From contig NZ_KB899214.1 of assembly GCF_000378085.1 (NCBI RefSeq), forward strand, positions 62,001 to 126,000: a DNA stretch of 64,000 nt. Direction: 5' to 3'. Position 1 is the first letter of the stretch; each line of letters starts with the position of its first letter. The notes under the pieces were generated by a model. It did no database searches and was not told the origin of the DNA. It saw only the letters and a program-made list of their open reading frames with translations. The translations under genes were made by a program, and so were the position numbers. Shown here piece by piece: positions 54,404-63,388 of this stretch. Source of the DNA: Hoylesella loescheii DSM 19665 = JCM 12249 = ATCC 15930 (lineage in GTDB: Bacteria; Bacteroidota; Bacteroidia; Bacteroidales; Bacteroidaceae).

Positions 54404-55453
54404 CTATACTGATATTTCACCAGCGATGTTTTTATGCATCAGTTTTCTTACTGTTCCATTATCGCGATACATGCCTTGTAAAAACATCAGTTTGGCTAAA
54501 GCTGCTTCCACAGTGCTGTCGTAACCGCTCACCACACCAGCATTTTTAAGCTGAAAGCCCGTGTCGTAGCGCTCCATTTCTACGCTTCCGGCAATGCATT
54601 GGCTAATGTTCACCACCACCACGCCACGATTAGAGGCCTCTTTTAGCAGCTTCATCAACCATGGATGTTGCGGAGCGTTGCCGCTACCATAACTTCTCAT
54701 AACGATACTGCGAAGTTCGGGTGCCTCTATCAGGTGGCGAATGATGTTTTCTTGTATGCCGGGGAAGATAGATAACAGCGTGATATTCGAGTCGAGGGCG
54801 GTATGCGGAACCATTGGTTGCTCGTAATTTGGCTTCAAAATTTCATGGTGATGAAAATTAAAGTTGATGCCTGCGTCGCAAAGCGAAGGGTAGTTAAACG
54901 ACTCGAAGGCATTAAACCCTTCGGCGTTTTGCTTGGTCGACCTGTTTCCGCGAAGCAGTTTTCCACTGAAATAGATACATACTTCAGGTACCATCGGTGT
55001 TCCGTCTTCGTGGTGAGAGGCAGCCAAGTCGATGCTTGTAACAAGGTTTTCCTTGCCGTCGGTGCGCAATTGGCCGATGGGCAATTGGCTTCCGGTTAGC
55101 ACAACGGGCTTGGTAAGATTCTCCAACATAAACGAAAGGGCCGATGCCGTATAGGCCATGGTATCCGTTCCGTGTAAAATAACAAAGCCATCATAACTAT
55201 CGTAGTTATCGGCAATAATGCCTACAAGGTGTGCCCACAGCCGTGGAGCCATGTCGCTAGAATCGATGGGCGATGCAAACTGATACACCTCGATACCCGT
55301 TTTAAGGTATTTAAATTCAGGCAGATTGTCTACTAGACAATTAAAGTCAAGTGGTTCGAGGGCTCCCGTAGCAGGATTTTTGCCCATTCCGATGGTTCCG
55401 CCTGTATAGATAAGCAATACTTTGTTTGTTCTTTTATATGTGAAAGTTGCCAT
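54404..55453 (-). CDS. ansA: L-asparaginase, type I (cytoplasmic)
   Basis: Hydrolyses asparagine to aspartate and ammonia. The 349-residue protein has both catalytic threonine motifs: YTGGTIGMG (about residues 17-25) and LHGTDTMAYTAS (about residues 94-105). No signal peptide is present, which places it with the cytoplasmic type I enzymes. It converges on the small membrane protein gene and is divergent from the uronate isomerase-like gene. Confidence 0.94.
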   Translation of the reverse strand: MATFTYKRTNKVLLIYTGGTIGMGKNPATGALEPLDFNCLVDNLPEFKYLKTGIEVYQFASPIDSSDMAPRLWAHLVGIIADNYDSYDGFVILHGTDTMAYTASALSFMLENLTKPVVLTGSQLPIGQLRTDGKENLVTSIDLAASHHEDGTPMVPEVCIYFSGKLLRGNRSTKQNAEGFNAFESFNYPSLCDAGINFNFHHHEILKPNYEQPMVPHTALDSNITLLSIFPGIQENIIRHLIEAPELRSIVMRSYGSGNAPQHPWLMKLLKEASNRGVVVVNISQCIAGSVEMERYDTGFQLKNAGVVSGYDSTVEAALAKLMFLQGMYRDNGTVRKLMHKNIAGEISV

Positions 55454-55484
55454 AACGACAATTTTTTAAACTTAATTTTTGCTG

Positions 55485-55514
55485 CAAATATACGTCAAAT
55501 CTTCCGTTAATCAA
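55485..55514 (-). promoter_or_regulatory. promoter of ansA
   Basis: On the minus strand TTG (55512-55514), 19 bases, TATATTTG (55485-55492). A plus-strand TATATTTG at 55525-55532 may serve the divergent gene, but no -33 element is clear there. Confidence 0.75.
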
Positions 55515-55677
55515 AAAATAAATGTATATTTGCGTTGCGTAAACAAAGGCCTTCGAACACCTTGTTTTAGGCATTGTGTTATCCATTGCAGTGCCATAGC
55601 CTACAAAGTGTAGTTAAAAGGTGGATTGTGCCTGTCGGTTTTGCGATAAAACAACAAAACAAAGAAACTTATCTATA

Positions 55678-57075
55678 ATGTTAAATATAGGCGAAAATTT
55701 TCTTCTTGAGACTCATTTTGCCCAAGAACTCTATCGAGAACATGCACAACGGATGGCTGTAATAGATTATCACAGCCACATTTCCCCACGTGATGTGGCC
55801 GAAGATCGCATCTTCGACTCCATTACCAGCATCTGGATGGAGAACAACCCATATCTATGGCGAGCCATGAGGGCGAATGGCGTGGAAGAGACGTATTGTA
55901 CAGGGACGGAAACCGATGATTGGCTGCGATTTGAGAAGTGGGCGCAAACCATGCCTTATCTTATGCGCAGTCCACTTTACTTGTGGTCGCATTTGGCTTT
56001 GAAGACGGTTTTCGGCATTGACGAAGCGTTAAATCCACACTCGGCCCGTCGTATTTTCGATGCGTGCAACGCACAGTTACAGGGTGGGGAACTTAGCGCG
56101 CAATCGCTGTTACGCCGTTTTCGCATAGCGTGCATTTGCACCATCGACGATCCTATCGACAGTCTTGAACATCATCGAAAGTTGAAAGGCGAGGGGAGCG
56201 ACATACGGATGTTGCCCACTTGGCGTCCCGACAAGGCCATGAACATTGAGAAAAAGGAGTTTCGTAACTATGTAACGCAGTTGGGCGAGGTGGCCAATAT
56301 AGACATTTCTACCTTCAATGGCCTTGTTGATGCCCTGCAAAGCCGACACGACTTCTTTGCGCAGAATGGCTGTCGCATAGCTGATCACCAGCTAGAAGAG
56401 TTTTACGATGAGCAATATACCGACTCGCAGATAGAGATTATCTTTGAGAAGGCCATGCGTGGACAAGACCTTTCGCGTTCAGAGGTGCGCCAATACAAAC
56501 ACTGTTTTTTGAAACTCACAGCCGAAATGAACCACGCCGCCAACTGGACGCAACAATATCATTATGGAATTTTGCTAGACAATAATTCCCTTTTATACGA
56601 AAGTGTGGGGCAGGGTATTGGTGCCGACTCGATTGGCGAACCCTATACGGCGCACGCAATGAGTCATTTTCTCGACGATTTGCATACTCGCGGCAAGTTG
56701 GCACGCACCATCTTGACCTGCTTGAACCCTGCCGACAACGACATGCTTTGCTCTATGACAGGTAATTTCCAAGAGGCGGGCATCCCCGGTAAATTGCAGT
56801 TCGGTATGGGATGGTGGTCTAATGCCCAACCCGGATGTGTTGGCGAACAGATAGATGCCCTATCGCGCTTTGGCCTTTTGGGACGTTCGATAGGTGTGTC
56901 TACAGGCTCTCGCTCGCTGCTCTCGCTTGTAAGGCACGAGTATTTCAGGCGTTTATTGTGCAACCTTTTGGGTAACGATGTTGCAAAGGGGCTTCTCCCC
57001 ACCGACATGGAGGCGGTAGGTGCGCTGGTGCAAGACGTTTGCTATAACAATGCCCATCGTTATTTTGGGTTCTAG
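55678..57075 (+). CDS. uxaC: uronate isomerase-like protein (UxaC family) with altered active-site motifs
   Basis: A 465-residue amidohydrolase-superfamily protein, collinear with UxaC along its whole length (IDYHSHISP at residue 27, DDPIDSLEHH, LPTWRPDKAMNIE, KTILTCLNP-like and RHEYFRRLLCNLLGN segments). UxaC interconverts glucuronate/fructuronate and galacturonate/tagaturonate. Here several usual motifs differ: GALRNNN-type is GILLDNN, LTDSRSF-type is VSTGSRSL, and GWWFND-type is GWWSNA. The metal-ligand His-x-His is kept. The start at 55678 gives the family's usual N-terminus. No other uronate gene is nearby, so activity is uncertain. Confidence 0.8.
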   Translation: MLNIGENFLLETHFAQELYREHAQRMAVIDYHSHISPRDVAEDRIFDSITSIWMENNPYLWRAMRANGVEETYCTGTETDDWLRFEKWAQTMPYLMRSPLYLWSHLALKTVFGIDEALNPHSARRIFDACNAQLQGGELSAQSLLRRFRIACICTIDDPIDSLEHHRKLKGEGSDIRMLPTWRPDKAMNIEKKEFRNYVTQLGEVANIDISTFNGLVDALQSRHDFFAQNGCRIADHQLEEFYDEQYTDSQIEIIFEKAMRGQDLSRSEVRQYKHCFLKLTAEMNHAANWTQQYHYGILLDNNSLLYESVGQGIGADSIGEPYTAHAMSHFLDDLHTRGKLARTILTCLNPADNDMLCSMTGNFQEAGIPGKLQFGMGWWSNAQPGCVGEQIDALSRFGLLGRSIGVSTGSRSLLSLVRHEYFRRLLCNLLGNDVAKGLLPTDMEAVGALVQDVCYNNAHRYFGF

Positions 57076-57158
57076 ATAGATGAGTGAGCACATGAACTTA
57101 TAGGATATATATTACTGACAAATACATTTATAATTCTTAATTTTTAAAAACTGACAAC

Positions 57159-57884
57159 ATGAACAGAACATTTAAACAAATGGCTTTGCTGTTTTTCGCG
57201 GCATTGCTTTTCGCACAATGTAATCAACCCGATGCCAAAAGTTTGCGTATAAGAGGAAAACTAACGGGTGTGAAAGATTCGATTCTCTTTTCAATCACAG
57301 CTATAGAGAAGGGTGAAGCGGTGTTTCGTGACACAACGGTAAACACCAACAATGGTGAATTCGACTTCACAATGTCGCTCGATAGCGTATGCTCTATGGA
57401 GGTGGTAGATGGCGCAAGCGATCGAGAGAACCGCTATGTAGGCTTCTACACTTTGGCCGTGCCAGGCGAAGAGATGGTTTTGGAGGGCGACATTAATAAA
57501 GGATGGCGTTTTGATGGCAGTGCCTTTTACCGCGACTTTAATGAAGTGGAGCAAGCCATTCAGCCCATTAACTTAGAGATGAGGGCCTTTGCTGCGTCTT
57601 TTGACAGCATATTACAGGCTAATAAATTAACCGCAGAGGCCGAGATGCAGTATAGCAAGCATGGACTAGACCTTTATCGTAAACTAGAAAAAGCTGCTTT
57701 CGCTTTCGCTAAGTCACATCCCGACATGGAAGCGTCTGTAGGTCTGATAAGCTATTTGGATATAGACAGTGCCAAAAAACTAGTTAAACTGCTAAAACCT
57801 AGCGTGCTTGATGGACGCATGAAGGCGTTTGTAGATCCACGCATCAATTTACCCAGCATGCAGCCCGTACCATATAATAAGTAG
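57159..57884 (+). CDS. DUF4369-type lipoprotein
   Basis: A 241-residue protein with a signal peptide and lipobox (LFAQC, Cys at about residue 21). The N-terminal 110 residues (LRIRGKLTGVKDSILFSI, VNTNNGEFDFTMSLDS, AVPGEEMVLEGDI) match the DUF4369 domain that usually precedes a thioredoxin-like domain in Bacteroidota. Here no CxxC thioredoxin domain follows, only a helical region of about 110 residues. It may be a short or decoupled member. It follows the uronate isomerase-like gene on the same strand after 83 bases. Confidence 0.75.
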   Translation: MNRTFKQMALLFFAALLFAQCNQPDAKSLRIRGKLTGVKDSILFSITAIEKGEAVFRDTTVNTNNGEFDFTMSLDSVCSMEVVDGASDRENRYVGFYTLAVPGEEMVLEGDINKGWRFDGSAFYRDFNEVEQAIQPINLEMRAFAASFDSILQANKLTAEAEMQYSKHGLDLYRKLEKAAFAFAKSHPDMEASVGLISYLDIDSAKKLVKLLKPSVLDGRMKAFVDPRINLPSMQPVPYNK

Positions 57885-58029
57885 AAAACGGAACTGTTTG
57901 TTGGCGATATTTAAGGCACGCCGTGGCTTTTGTCGTGCCTATAGGGCAAGTTGGGTAAACACCATCTAATTGCCTTTTCATGGAACGCGCCAATATGCCA
58001 CGGCGTTAAAGATTGTATCAGTTAACGAC

Positions 58030-58848
58030 ATGAAGATGAGAAAATTGTTAATCTTGTCGGTTTTCTTTGCCTTGTGCCTTTCGGGTATGGCTCAGAGAAC
58101 CGATAAAGGAAATTTTGTAACTAAGGTAAACGCAATACCCGGAGGGTATAACTTTTGGGTTTACACGCCTGTTGAATACGAAGTGGATCGACATCCCCTG
58201 CCATTGGTTATCTTTTTGCATGGAGCAAGCCTTTGCGGCAACAACTTACAGCGTGTTCGTCGCTATGGGGTTCTCGACGCGATAGACCGTGGCAAGATTA
58301 TCCCTACACTTGTTGTGGCGCCGCAAAACCCTGGTGGCGCATGGAGTCCGCAGAAGATAAGCGACCTTTTGGAATGGACCAAGGCTAACTATTCGGTAGA
58401 CACCACGCGTGTTTATGTGCTGGGCATGAGTCTTGGGGGCTACGGAACAATGGACTTTGTTGCCGCTTATCCCGAGAAGATTGCTGCTGCCATGGCCCTT
58501 TGTGGTGGGTGTTCGCGCAATGATGTCAGCGGGATAGGGCGTGTGCCGATGTGGATCATGCACGGAACGGCTGACCGAGCCGTGCCAATGAAACATTCGG
58601 AAGTGGTGGTAAACAAGCTTAAAGCCCAAGGCAACGATAAGCTTTTGCGTTACGATTGGGTGCAAGGTGGGTCGCACGGACTGCTTGCTAGACTTTTCTA
58701 CCTGCAAAAAACATACGATTGGCTCTTTTCTCATTCGTTGCGCGACAATCCCCGAACGATAGACAAACACTTCGAAATTACTCGCGAAGATATCAATCAA
58801 ACTTATCAAGAGCTTAAACGATTACCTTCGTGGTATGATAACGACTAG
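58030..58848 (+). CDS. exported alpha/beta hydrolase (esterase)
   Basis: A 272-residue protein with signal peptide (ending LSGMAQ) and an alpha/beta hydrolase fold of the phospholipase/carboxylesterase type. The oxyanion segment is VIFLHGASLCG, the nucleophile is in VLGMSLGGYG (Ser near residue 136), the acid in MHGTADRAVP and the histidine in GGSHGLL. It resembles feruloyl- or acetyl-esterase-like proteins, but the substrate is unknown. The frame is open from 57970; the ATG at 58030 gives the signal peptide. A terminator hairpin follows. Confidence 0.85.
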   Translation: MKMRKLLILSVFFALCLSGMAQRTDKGNFVTKVNAIPGGYNFWVYTPVEYEVDRHPLPLVIFLHGASLCGNNLQRVRRYGVLDAIDRGKIIPTLVVAPQNPGGAWSPQKISDLLEWTKANYSVDTTRVYVLGMSLGGYGTMDFVAAYPEKIAAAMALCGGCSRNDVSGIGRVPMWIMHGTADRAVPMKHSEVVVNKLKAQGNDKLLRYDWVQGGSHGLLARLFYLQKTYDWLFSHSLRDNPRTIDKHFEITREDINQTYQELKRLPSWYDND

Positions 58849-58883
58849 TTAAAATGAGGTTTTAAAAGCTGAGAGATAAAAGA

Positions 58884-58936
58884 TGAAAGGGTGAAAAGAT
58901 GTTGCTACCATTGGCAAAACGCTTTTCACCCTTTCA
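58884..58936 (+). terminator. hairpin after the esterase gene
   Basis: A 15-bp perfect stem (58884-58898 / 58922-58936; left arm TGAAAGGGTGAAAAG) with a 23-base loop, then CGTTTAAATCTTCTTT; no clean T-run follows directly. Confidence 0.6.
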
Positions 58937-58978
58937 CGTTTAAATCTTCTTTGTACACTTTTGCCTTTTCATTTTGAT

Positions 58979-59406
58979 GCGAGTTCAGGATAAGAGAAAT
59001 CTGTTATTTCAACTACCGCGTAGCGGTTGGTCTGTTGGTAGGGCAGGGTTGGTAGCAACGGCGATCTACCCTGCCTAAGTTGTACGTGAGCAAAGCTAGG
59101 CCGAAGGTCTTGGTCTTTTTATGGTTGAACTATCTTTTTGGGGAAACCAATGGATAAAAACGATGCCCTTCGTCAATAACATTTACCCTCATATCCGTCT
59201 ATCGACTAGACGACAGATGCGGTAAACGTAAACAGATCAAGGCCTTCGGCCTAGTTTTGGTTTTCCATCTGCAAGACAGGGTAGCTTACTTCGTTAGCAA
59301 CCCTGCCCTGCCAACAGACCAACCGCTACGCGGTAGTTGGTGAGGTAGTCATTCGTTTTTTATCTAATCTTTCTCAAAAGGCATTTTATCTTATCACGAA
59401 TTCACG
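58979..59406 (+). repeat. dispersed repeat module interrupted by a foldback sequence
   Basis: The module starts GCGAGTTCAGGATAAGAG and resumes after 59339 with GAGGTAGTCATTCGTTTTTT..., ending TCTTATCACGAATTCACG at 59406. It is thus a normal module of about 125 bases carrying an insertion of about 300 bases (59010-59339). A half-module fragment (GAGTTCAGGATAAGAAAC) lies just after it near 59416. Confidence 0.75.
59010..59339. mobile_element. foldback insertion with 42-base terminal inverted repeats
   Basis: Arms 59010-59051 and 59298-59339 are inverted copies with one mismatch (AACTACCGCGTAGCGGTTGG at the outer end). A second inverted pair lies inside (CTAGGCCGAAGGTCTTGGTC near 59097, complement near 59236). 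Most of the element can fold into one long hairpin. It has no coding capacity, so it is a non-autonomous foldback or MITE-like element. Confidence 0.65.
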
Positions 59407-59623
59407 TTTAGATGAGAGTTCAGGATAAGAAACCTGCATTTTTGACCATGTGCTTAGGTAAAGAATACGCCTATTGGGTCCAACCGCCATACTGTGGTTG
59501 CTACAGGGAAGTATCTTTATAAGCAGACCATTATAAATTGTTTATAGCTTCAATAGGAACTAAATAGAATGGTGTTTATGTATATTGGTAACCGATAGGT
59601 GTTTAATGGGTTATGATAGTTTG

Positions 59624-59940
59624 AGCGAGTTTGGGATAAAACACAATCGTTATGCCAACTACCGCAACGCGCTAGTTGGCGAGATACTTATTCGTTTACC
59701 TGTCTAGTCTTGTTCAAGAGGCATGGTATCTTATCCCGAACGCGCCAATTAACCCTTCCGTGGTTCGCATTTTCATCGTTCCGAAGATGCGTCTTCTAAG
59801 CCCTTATGATGCGTTATTTGATTATCCACTGTGTTAAAGATGTCTTGGACACCTGTTCCATGTTATCTGGAATGCTGTTCCAGTTGATTTGGAATCCTGT
59901 TCCAACTTATCTGGAACAGGGTTACATCTTAGTGGTAACG
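59624..59940 (-). repeat. dispersed composite repeat, copy 5 (partial)
   Basis: Same orientation as copy 2. The module at 59624-59747 is followed by the GCATTTTC hairpin (59767-59792) and four dyads with half-sites starting at 59847, 59869, 59891 and 59913. The far end module is missing. Together with the elements at 58979-59406 this fills most of the gene-free stretch 58937-60147; the remainder shows nothing recognised. Confidence 0.8.
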
Positions 59941-60147
59941 TTGCAATTTACCCAAAAGCTTGTTGTGATTGCTAATCGATAGGCGTGCAGCAACATACAT
60001 TTTAGCTTAAAACAAACTAGAAGAACGGTTTGGAAAGACGAAAAGGTGTGCCTGATAGGGATGACAAATTGTTTGCGATTAACCTTTAAAGGCCTATAAA
60101 ATGGCGTCAGTTTCTTTTTGCCTTTTCACTTTTTCACCCTCTCACCT

Positions 60148-60930
60148 TTAAACCGCCTTTTCCACGTTCTTCCTTATCTTCGCAAGATATTCCTTCATTC
60201 CGTCGGCATCTTTCCTGTCGATAATCTCAAGCAGGTTGTTTAACTCGTCGCGAATATGGCCCACTTGTTCAGCGGTATAAGGGTTGAAAAGTATCTCGCG
60301 TAGCAAAAAATCGTCTTCGCCTAATACTCCACGTGCAATGTTAAGGTGTCTTTTGAAGGTTGTTCCGGGTGCATCTTGTGGCTTCATCACCGCTGCAAAC
60401 ACAAAAGTGCTAACAAAGGGGATGCTTAAAGAATAGGCCACGGTGCGGTCGTGCTGTTCAAACGTGTATTCGTGAATGTTCAGGCCCAACCTACCATATA
60501 GGTCGCGAAAGAAAATACGGCCCATATAGTCGCCCTCACTGATAATGATGGCGTTTTCGTCGCTTAGCTTATTGAGGTTGGCAAAAGTGGGACCGAACAT
60601 CGGGTGCGAAGAGACGAAAGGGCGGTTGCAGCGTTCGTAATACTCTTGTAGTCCCGTTTTAACCGATGCAATGTCGCTGATGATACACTGTTGGGGCAGA
60701 AAGGGCATCACGGCTTCAAACGCAGCGACGGTATATTTCATGGTTACGGCGTTGATTAGCAATTGCGGTTCAAACTGTTTCACCTCTTCCAACGAAGAGA
60801 AACGGGCGCAATTGTATGTAAATCGCATTCTGCGCGGCTCTTTGTCGTAAACGGCCACCTCGTGTTCGAAGCTCAGTAGGTCGGTAAAGAAACTTCCCAT
60901 CTTACCCGCGCCCAGTATCAATATCTTCAT
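60148..60930 (-). CDS. tyrA: prephenate dehydrogenase
   Basis: NAD(P)-dependent oxidative decarboxylation of prephenate toward tyrosine. The 260-residue protein has the Rossmann motif LILGAGKMGSFF at residues 4-15 and the TyrA active-site segments ISDIASVKTGLQEYY, SSHPMFGP and EQHDRTVAYSLSIPF (with the prephenate-binding histidines). No chorismate mutase domain is fused; that domain sits on the neighbouring DAHP synthase. It starts 4 bases after that gene. Confidence 0.93.
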   Translation of the reverse strand: MKILILGAGKMGSFFTDLLSFEHEVAVYDKEPRRMRFTYNCARFSSLEEVKQFEPQLLINAVTMKYTVAAFEAVMPFLPQQCIISDIASVKTGLQEYYERCNRPFVSSHPMFGPTFANLNKLSDENAIIISEGDYMGRIFFRDLYGRLGLNIHEYTFEQHDRTVAYSLSIPFVSTFVFAAVMKPQDAPGTTFKRHLNIARGVLGEDDFLLREILFNPYTAEQVGHIRDELNNLLEIIDRKDADGMKEYLAKIRKNVEKAV

Positions 60931-60934
60931 CTTG

Positions 60935-61999
60935 CTACTTGTTTATAATCTCCATTTGTTGTCTAACCGATTCTTCGTGTACGCTTTCGAACACCATTGC
61001 CACAAATTCGGGACTCATACCACATAGTGCACCCTGCGCACCACGCTTCTCTAATATCTCATTATATCTGCTTGCTTGAAACACCGTCATGTTGTGTTCT
61101 TTCTTATACTGACCAATCTGCCTGCAAACCCGCATACGTTTAGATAGCAGTTCCATCAATTGGTTGTCTAAATCGTCAATTTGTTGCCTCAATTGGGTGA
61201 TCCCCTCCTGCATCAAACCTTTGTCGCGTACGATGAGTAGCGAGAGAATATAATCGAGAACATCGGGTGTAACCTGCTGCTTTGCATCGCTCCACGCCTT
61301 GTCGGGGTTGCAATGGCTTTCTACAATTAGTCCGTCGAAGCCCAGGTCCATGGCCTGTTGGCACAACGGAGCCACCAGTTCGCGCCTTCCACCGATGTGG
61401 CTTGGGTCGCAGATAATGGGTAGTGCGGGTATTCTGCGGCGCAGTTCGAGAGGTATTTGCCACATGGGCGAGTTGCGATACATCTTGTTGTCGTAGCTCG
61501 AAAAGCCCCGATGTATGGCCGCCAGCCGCTTAATGCCTGCCTGATTGATGCGTTCCATACCGCCAATCCACAATTCCAAGTCGGGGTTCACTGGGTTTTT
61601 AACCAGCACCGGCATATCCACTCCACGCAAGCTGTCGGCCAGAGCCTGCATGGCAAAGGGGTTAGCTGAAGTGCGCGCGCCAATCCAAAGGATGTCGACA
61701 TCGTGTTTAAGGCATAACTCAACGTGCTTGGGAGTGGCCACTTCGGTAGCGATGAGCATACCCGTTTCTTCCTTAGCGCGCTTTAACCAAGGCAGAGCCA
61801 TTTCTCCGTTACCTTCAAAGCCACCTGGTTTCGTGCGTGGTTTCCATGCACCTGCCCTGAAAATATGACATCCCTTTTGCGCCAAGGCGCGGGCGGCTTG
61901 CATCACCTGTTCTTCGGTTTCGGCCGAACACGGACCTGCCATCACAATGGGCCGTTCGTTGTCGCTGGGTAGGTTAAGGGGTAATAAGTCTAGTTCCAT
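60935..61999 (-). CDS. aroF: bifunctional DAHP synthase / chorismate mutase
   Basis: A 354-residue fusion. Residues 1-255 form a DAHP synthase of the KDPS-like type (AGPCSAETEEQ, RAGAWKPRTKPGGFEGNG, CDPSHIGGRREL, ESHCNPDKAWSD), which starts the shikimate pathway. Residues about 265-350 form an AroQ-type chorismate mutase (LRQQIDDLDNQLMELLSKRM, QIGQYKKEHN). A domain order with the mutase at the C-terminus is usual in Bacteroidota. Coupling the first step of the pathway with the branch to prephenate suggests feedback control by prephenate or its products. Confidence 0.94.
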   Translation of the reverse strand: MELDLLPLNLPSDNERPIVMAGPCSAETEEQVMQAARALAQKGCHIFRAGAWKPRTKPGGFEGNGEMALPWLKRAKEETGMLIATEVATPKHVELCLKHDVDILWIGARTSANPFAMQALADSLRGVDMPVLVKNPVNPDLELWIGGMERINQAGIKRLAAIHRGFSSYDNKMYRNSPMWQIPLELRRRIPALPIICDPSHIGGRRELVAPLCQQAMDLGFDGLIVESHCNPDKAWSDAKQQVTPDVLDYILSLLIVRDKGLMQEGITQLRQQIDDLDNQLMELLSKRMRVCRQIGQYKKEHNMTVFQASRYNEILEKRGAQGALCGMSPEFVAMVFESVHEESVRQQMEIINK

Positions 62000-62034
62000 A
62001 TCTTTTTTCCTATTGTATCGTTGTTATTTTGGGT

Positions 62035-62197
62035 TGATGGGTTGATGAGTTATTGAGTTCGTGAGCTGTTTGGGCTTTAAAATTGTCTTGAATTTACAGG
62101 TTCTTTGGCATATCGTCAATGGCTCGTGCGATAAAACGAAGAAGTTCAGAACCTAAACACTCATAAACTCATAAACCCAATAACTTAAAAACTCAAT
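62035..62197. repeat. degenerate inverted minisatellite, second locus
   Basis: Units such as GGGTTGATGAGTTATTGAG on the left and ACTCATAAACTCATAAACCC on the right form an imperfect stem ending TTAAAAACTCAATTTA, like 6010-6185. It lies inside the aromatic operon between the aminotransferase and DAHP synthase genes. Confidence 0.6.
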
Positions 62198-63388
62198 TTA
62201 CTTGTTGCCGATAATTCTCTGTAAGGCTTCTTCCATTCGTTCTTTTTTTGCACACAACGAAATGCGCATATAACGCTTGCCGTTGCTGCCAAAAACAAAT
62301 CCAGGTGTGACGAACACGCCATGTTGGTGAAGCAATTGTTCGGTAAGTTGTTCTGCATCGGTATATTCGTCGGGTATTTTTCCCCAGAGGAACATGCCTG
62401 TTTGTTGTGGGTCGAAGGTGCAACCTACCGCTTTCATGATCTTCTCGGCAATGGTTCTACGCTGCAAGTACACCTCATTATTATATTTGGCGTGCCACAT
62501 TGGATCGTTTCCGATGAGTGCTTCGGCAGCTGCAAGTTGAATGCCACGAAACGTTCCGCTGTCTATGTTGCTCTTCACCTTAAGTATCCATTGCACCCAA
62601 GTAGCGTTGCTGACGCACATTCCCACACGCCATCCTGGCATGTTGTGGCTCTTGCTAAGCGAATTTAACTCGATACAGCAATCTTTGGCACCGTCTACTT
62701 GCAGTATAGACATTGGTTTGTCGTTCAGTATAAGCGAGTAGGGGTTGTCGTTCACCACGACAATGTTGTGCCTGCGGGCGAAATCTACCAGTCGTTCGTA
62801 TGTCTTCCTTGTTGCCCTTCCACCAGTAGGCATGTGCGGGTAGTTGGTCCATAGCAGCTTAACACGACTTAAATCCATGTCCTCTAGTTCGTCGAAGTCC
62901 GGCTGCCATTGGTTTTCTTCACGCAAGTTATAGTTTAAAACCTCTACCCCTAGCAGTTTACTGAGCGAAGTGTAGGTTGGATAACCAGGGTTGGGTATCA
63001 ACACTTGGTCGCCTACATTGGCTAAAGCTAGGGTAACGTGCAATATACCCTCCTTGCTTCCGATAAGTGGTAACACCTCGTTTTGCGGATCTACGTCCAC
63101 GCCGTACCACCTACTATAAAATGCAGACATGGCTTTAAGCAATTCGGGCGTTCCCTTTGTGGGTTGGTATCCGTGTGCGTTCTCCTGCTGTGCCACCTCG
63201 CAAAGCTGTGCAATCGTGTTGGCAGAAGGGGGCAAATCCGGAGATCCGATGGCCAAACTGATAATGTCGTTGCCCTTGGCCACTAGCTGCGCCACCTCTT
63301 CCAGCTTTTTGCTGAAATAGTATTCTTGCACCAAGCCGAGTCTTTTTGCAGGCTTTATGCCAAGTGTTTTATTGTTTCCCATCTTCAT
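62198..63388 (-). CDS. class I/II aminotransferase of the aromatic operon
   Basis: A 396-residue PLP enzyme with NYPHMPTGGRA, VVNDNPYSL and the PLP-lysine segment SLSKSHNMPGWRVG (about residue 236). Its place between pheA and the DAHP synthase/chorismate mutase gene suggests transamination of prephenate, phenylpyruvate or 4-hydroxyphenylpyruvate; sequence alone does not decide which, and LL-diaminopimelate-like aminotransferases look similar. It overlaps the end of pheA by 20 bases if translation starts at 63388 (an ATG two codons later is possible). Confidence 0.88.
   Translation of the reverse strand: MKMGNNKTLGIKPAKRLGLVQEYYFSKKLEEVAQLVAKGNDIISLAIGSPDLPPSANTIAQLCEVAQQENAHGYQPTKGTPELLKAMSAFYSRWYGVDVDPQNEVLPLIGSKEGILHVTLALANVGDQVLIPNPGYPTYTSLSKLLGVEVLNYNLREENQWQPDFDELEDMDLSRVKLLWTNYPHMPTGGRATRKTYERLVDFARRHNIVVVNDNPYSLILNDKPMSILQVDGAKDCCIELNSLSKSHNMPGWRVGMCVSNATWVQWILKVKSNIDSGTFRGIQLAAAEALIGNDPMWHAKYNNEVYLQRRTIAEKIMKAVGCTFDPQQTGMFLWGKIPDEYTDAEQLTEQLLHQHGVFVTPGFVFGSNGKRYMRISLCAKKERMEEALQRIIGNK

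Noticed and set aside
57159..57884. Thioredoxin-like thiol-disulfide oxidoreductase
   Set aside because: The N-terminal DUF4369-like part often precedes thioredoxin, but no CxxC or thioredoxin fold follows in this protein.
62198..63388. Loss of the conserved Asn in the aminotransferase NPTG motif
   Set aside because: The motif reads PHMPTG, but Met at this position is common in this subgroup of class I/II aminotransferases as I remember it, so it is not taken as a defect.
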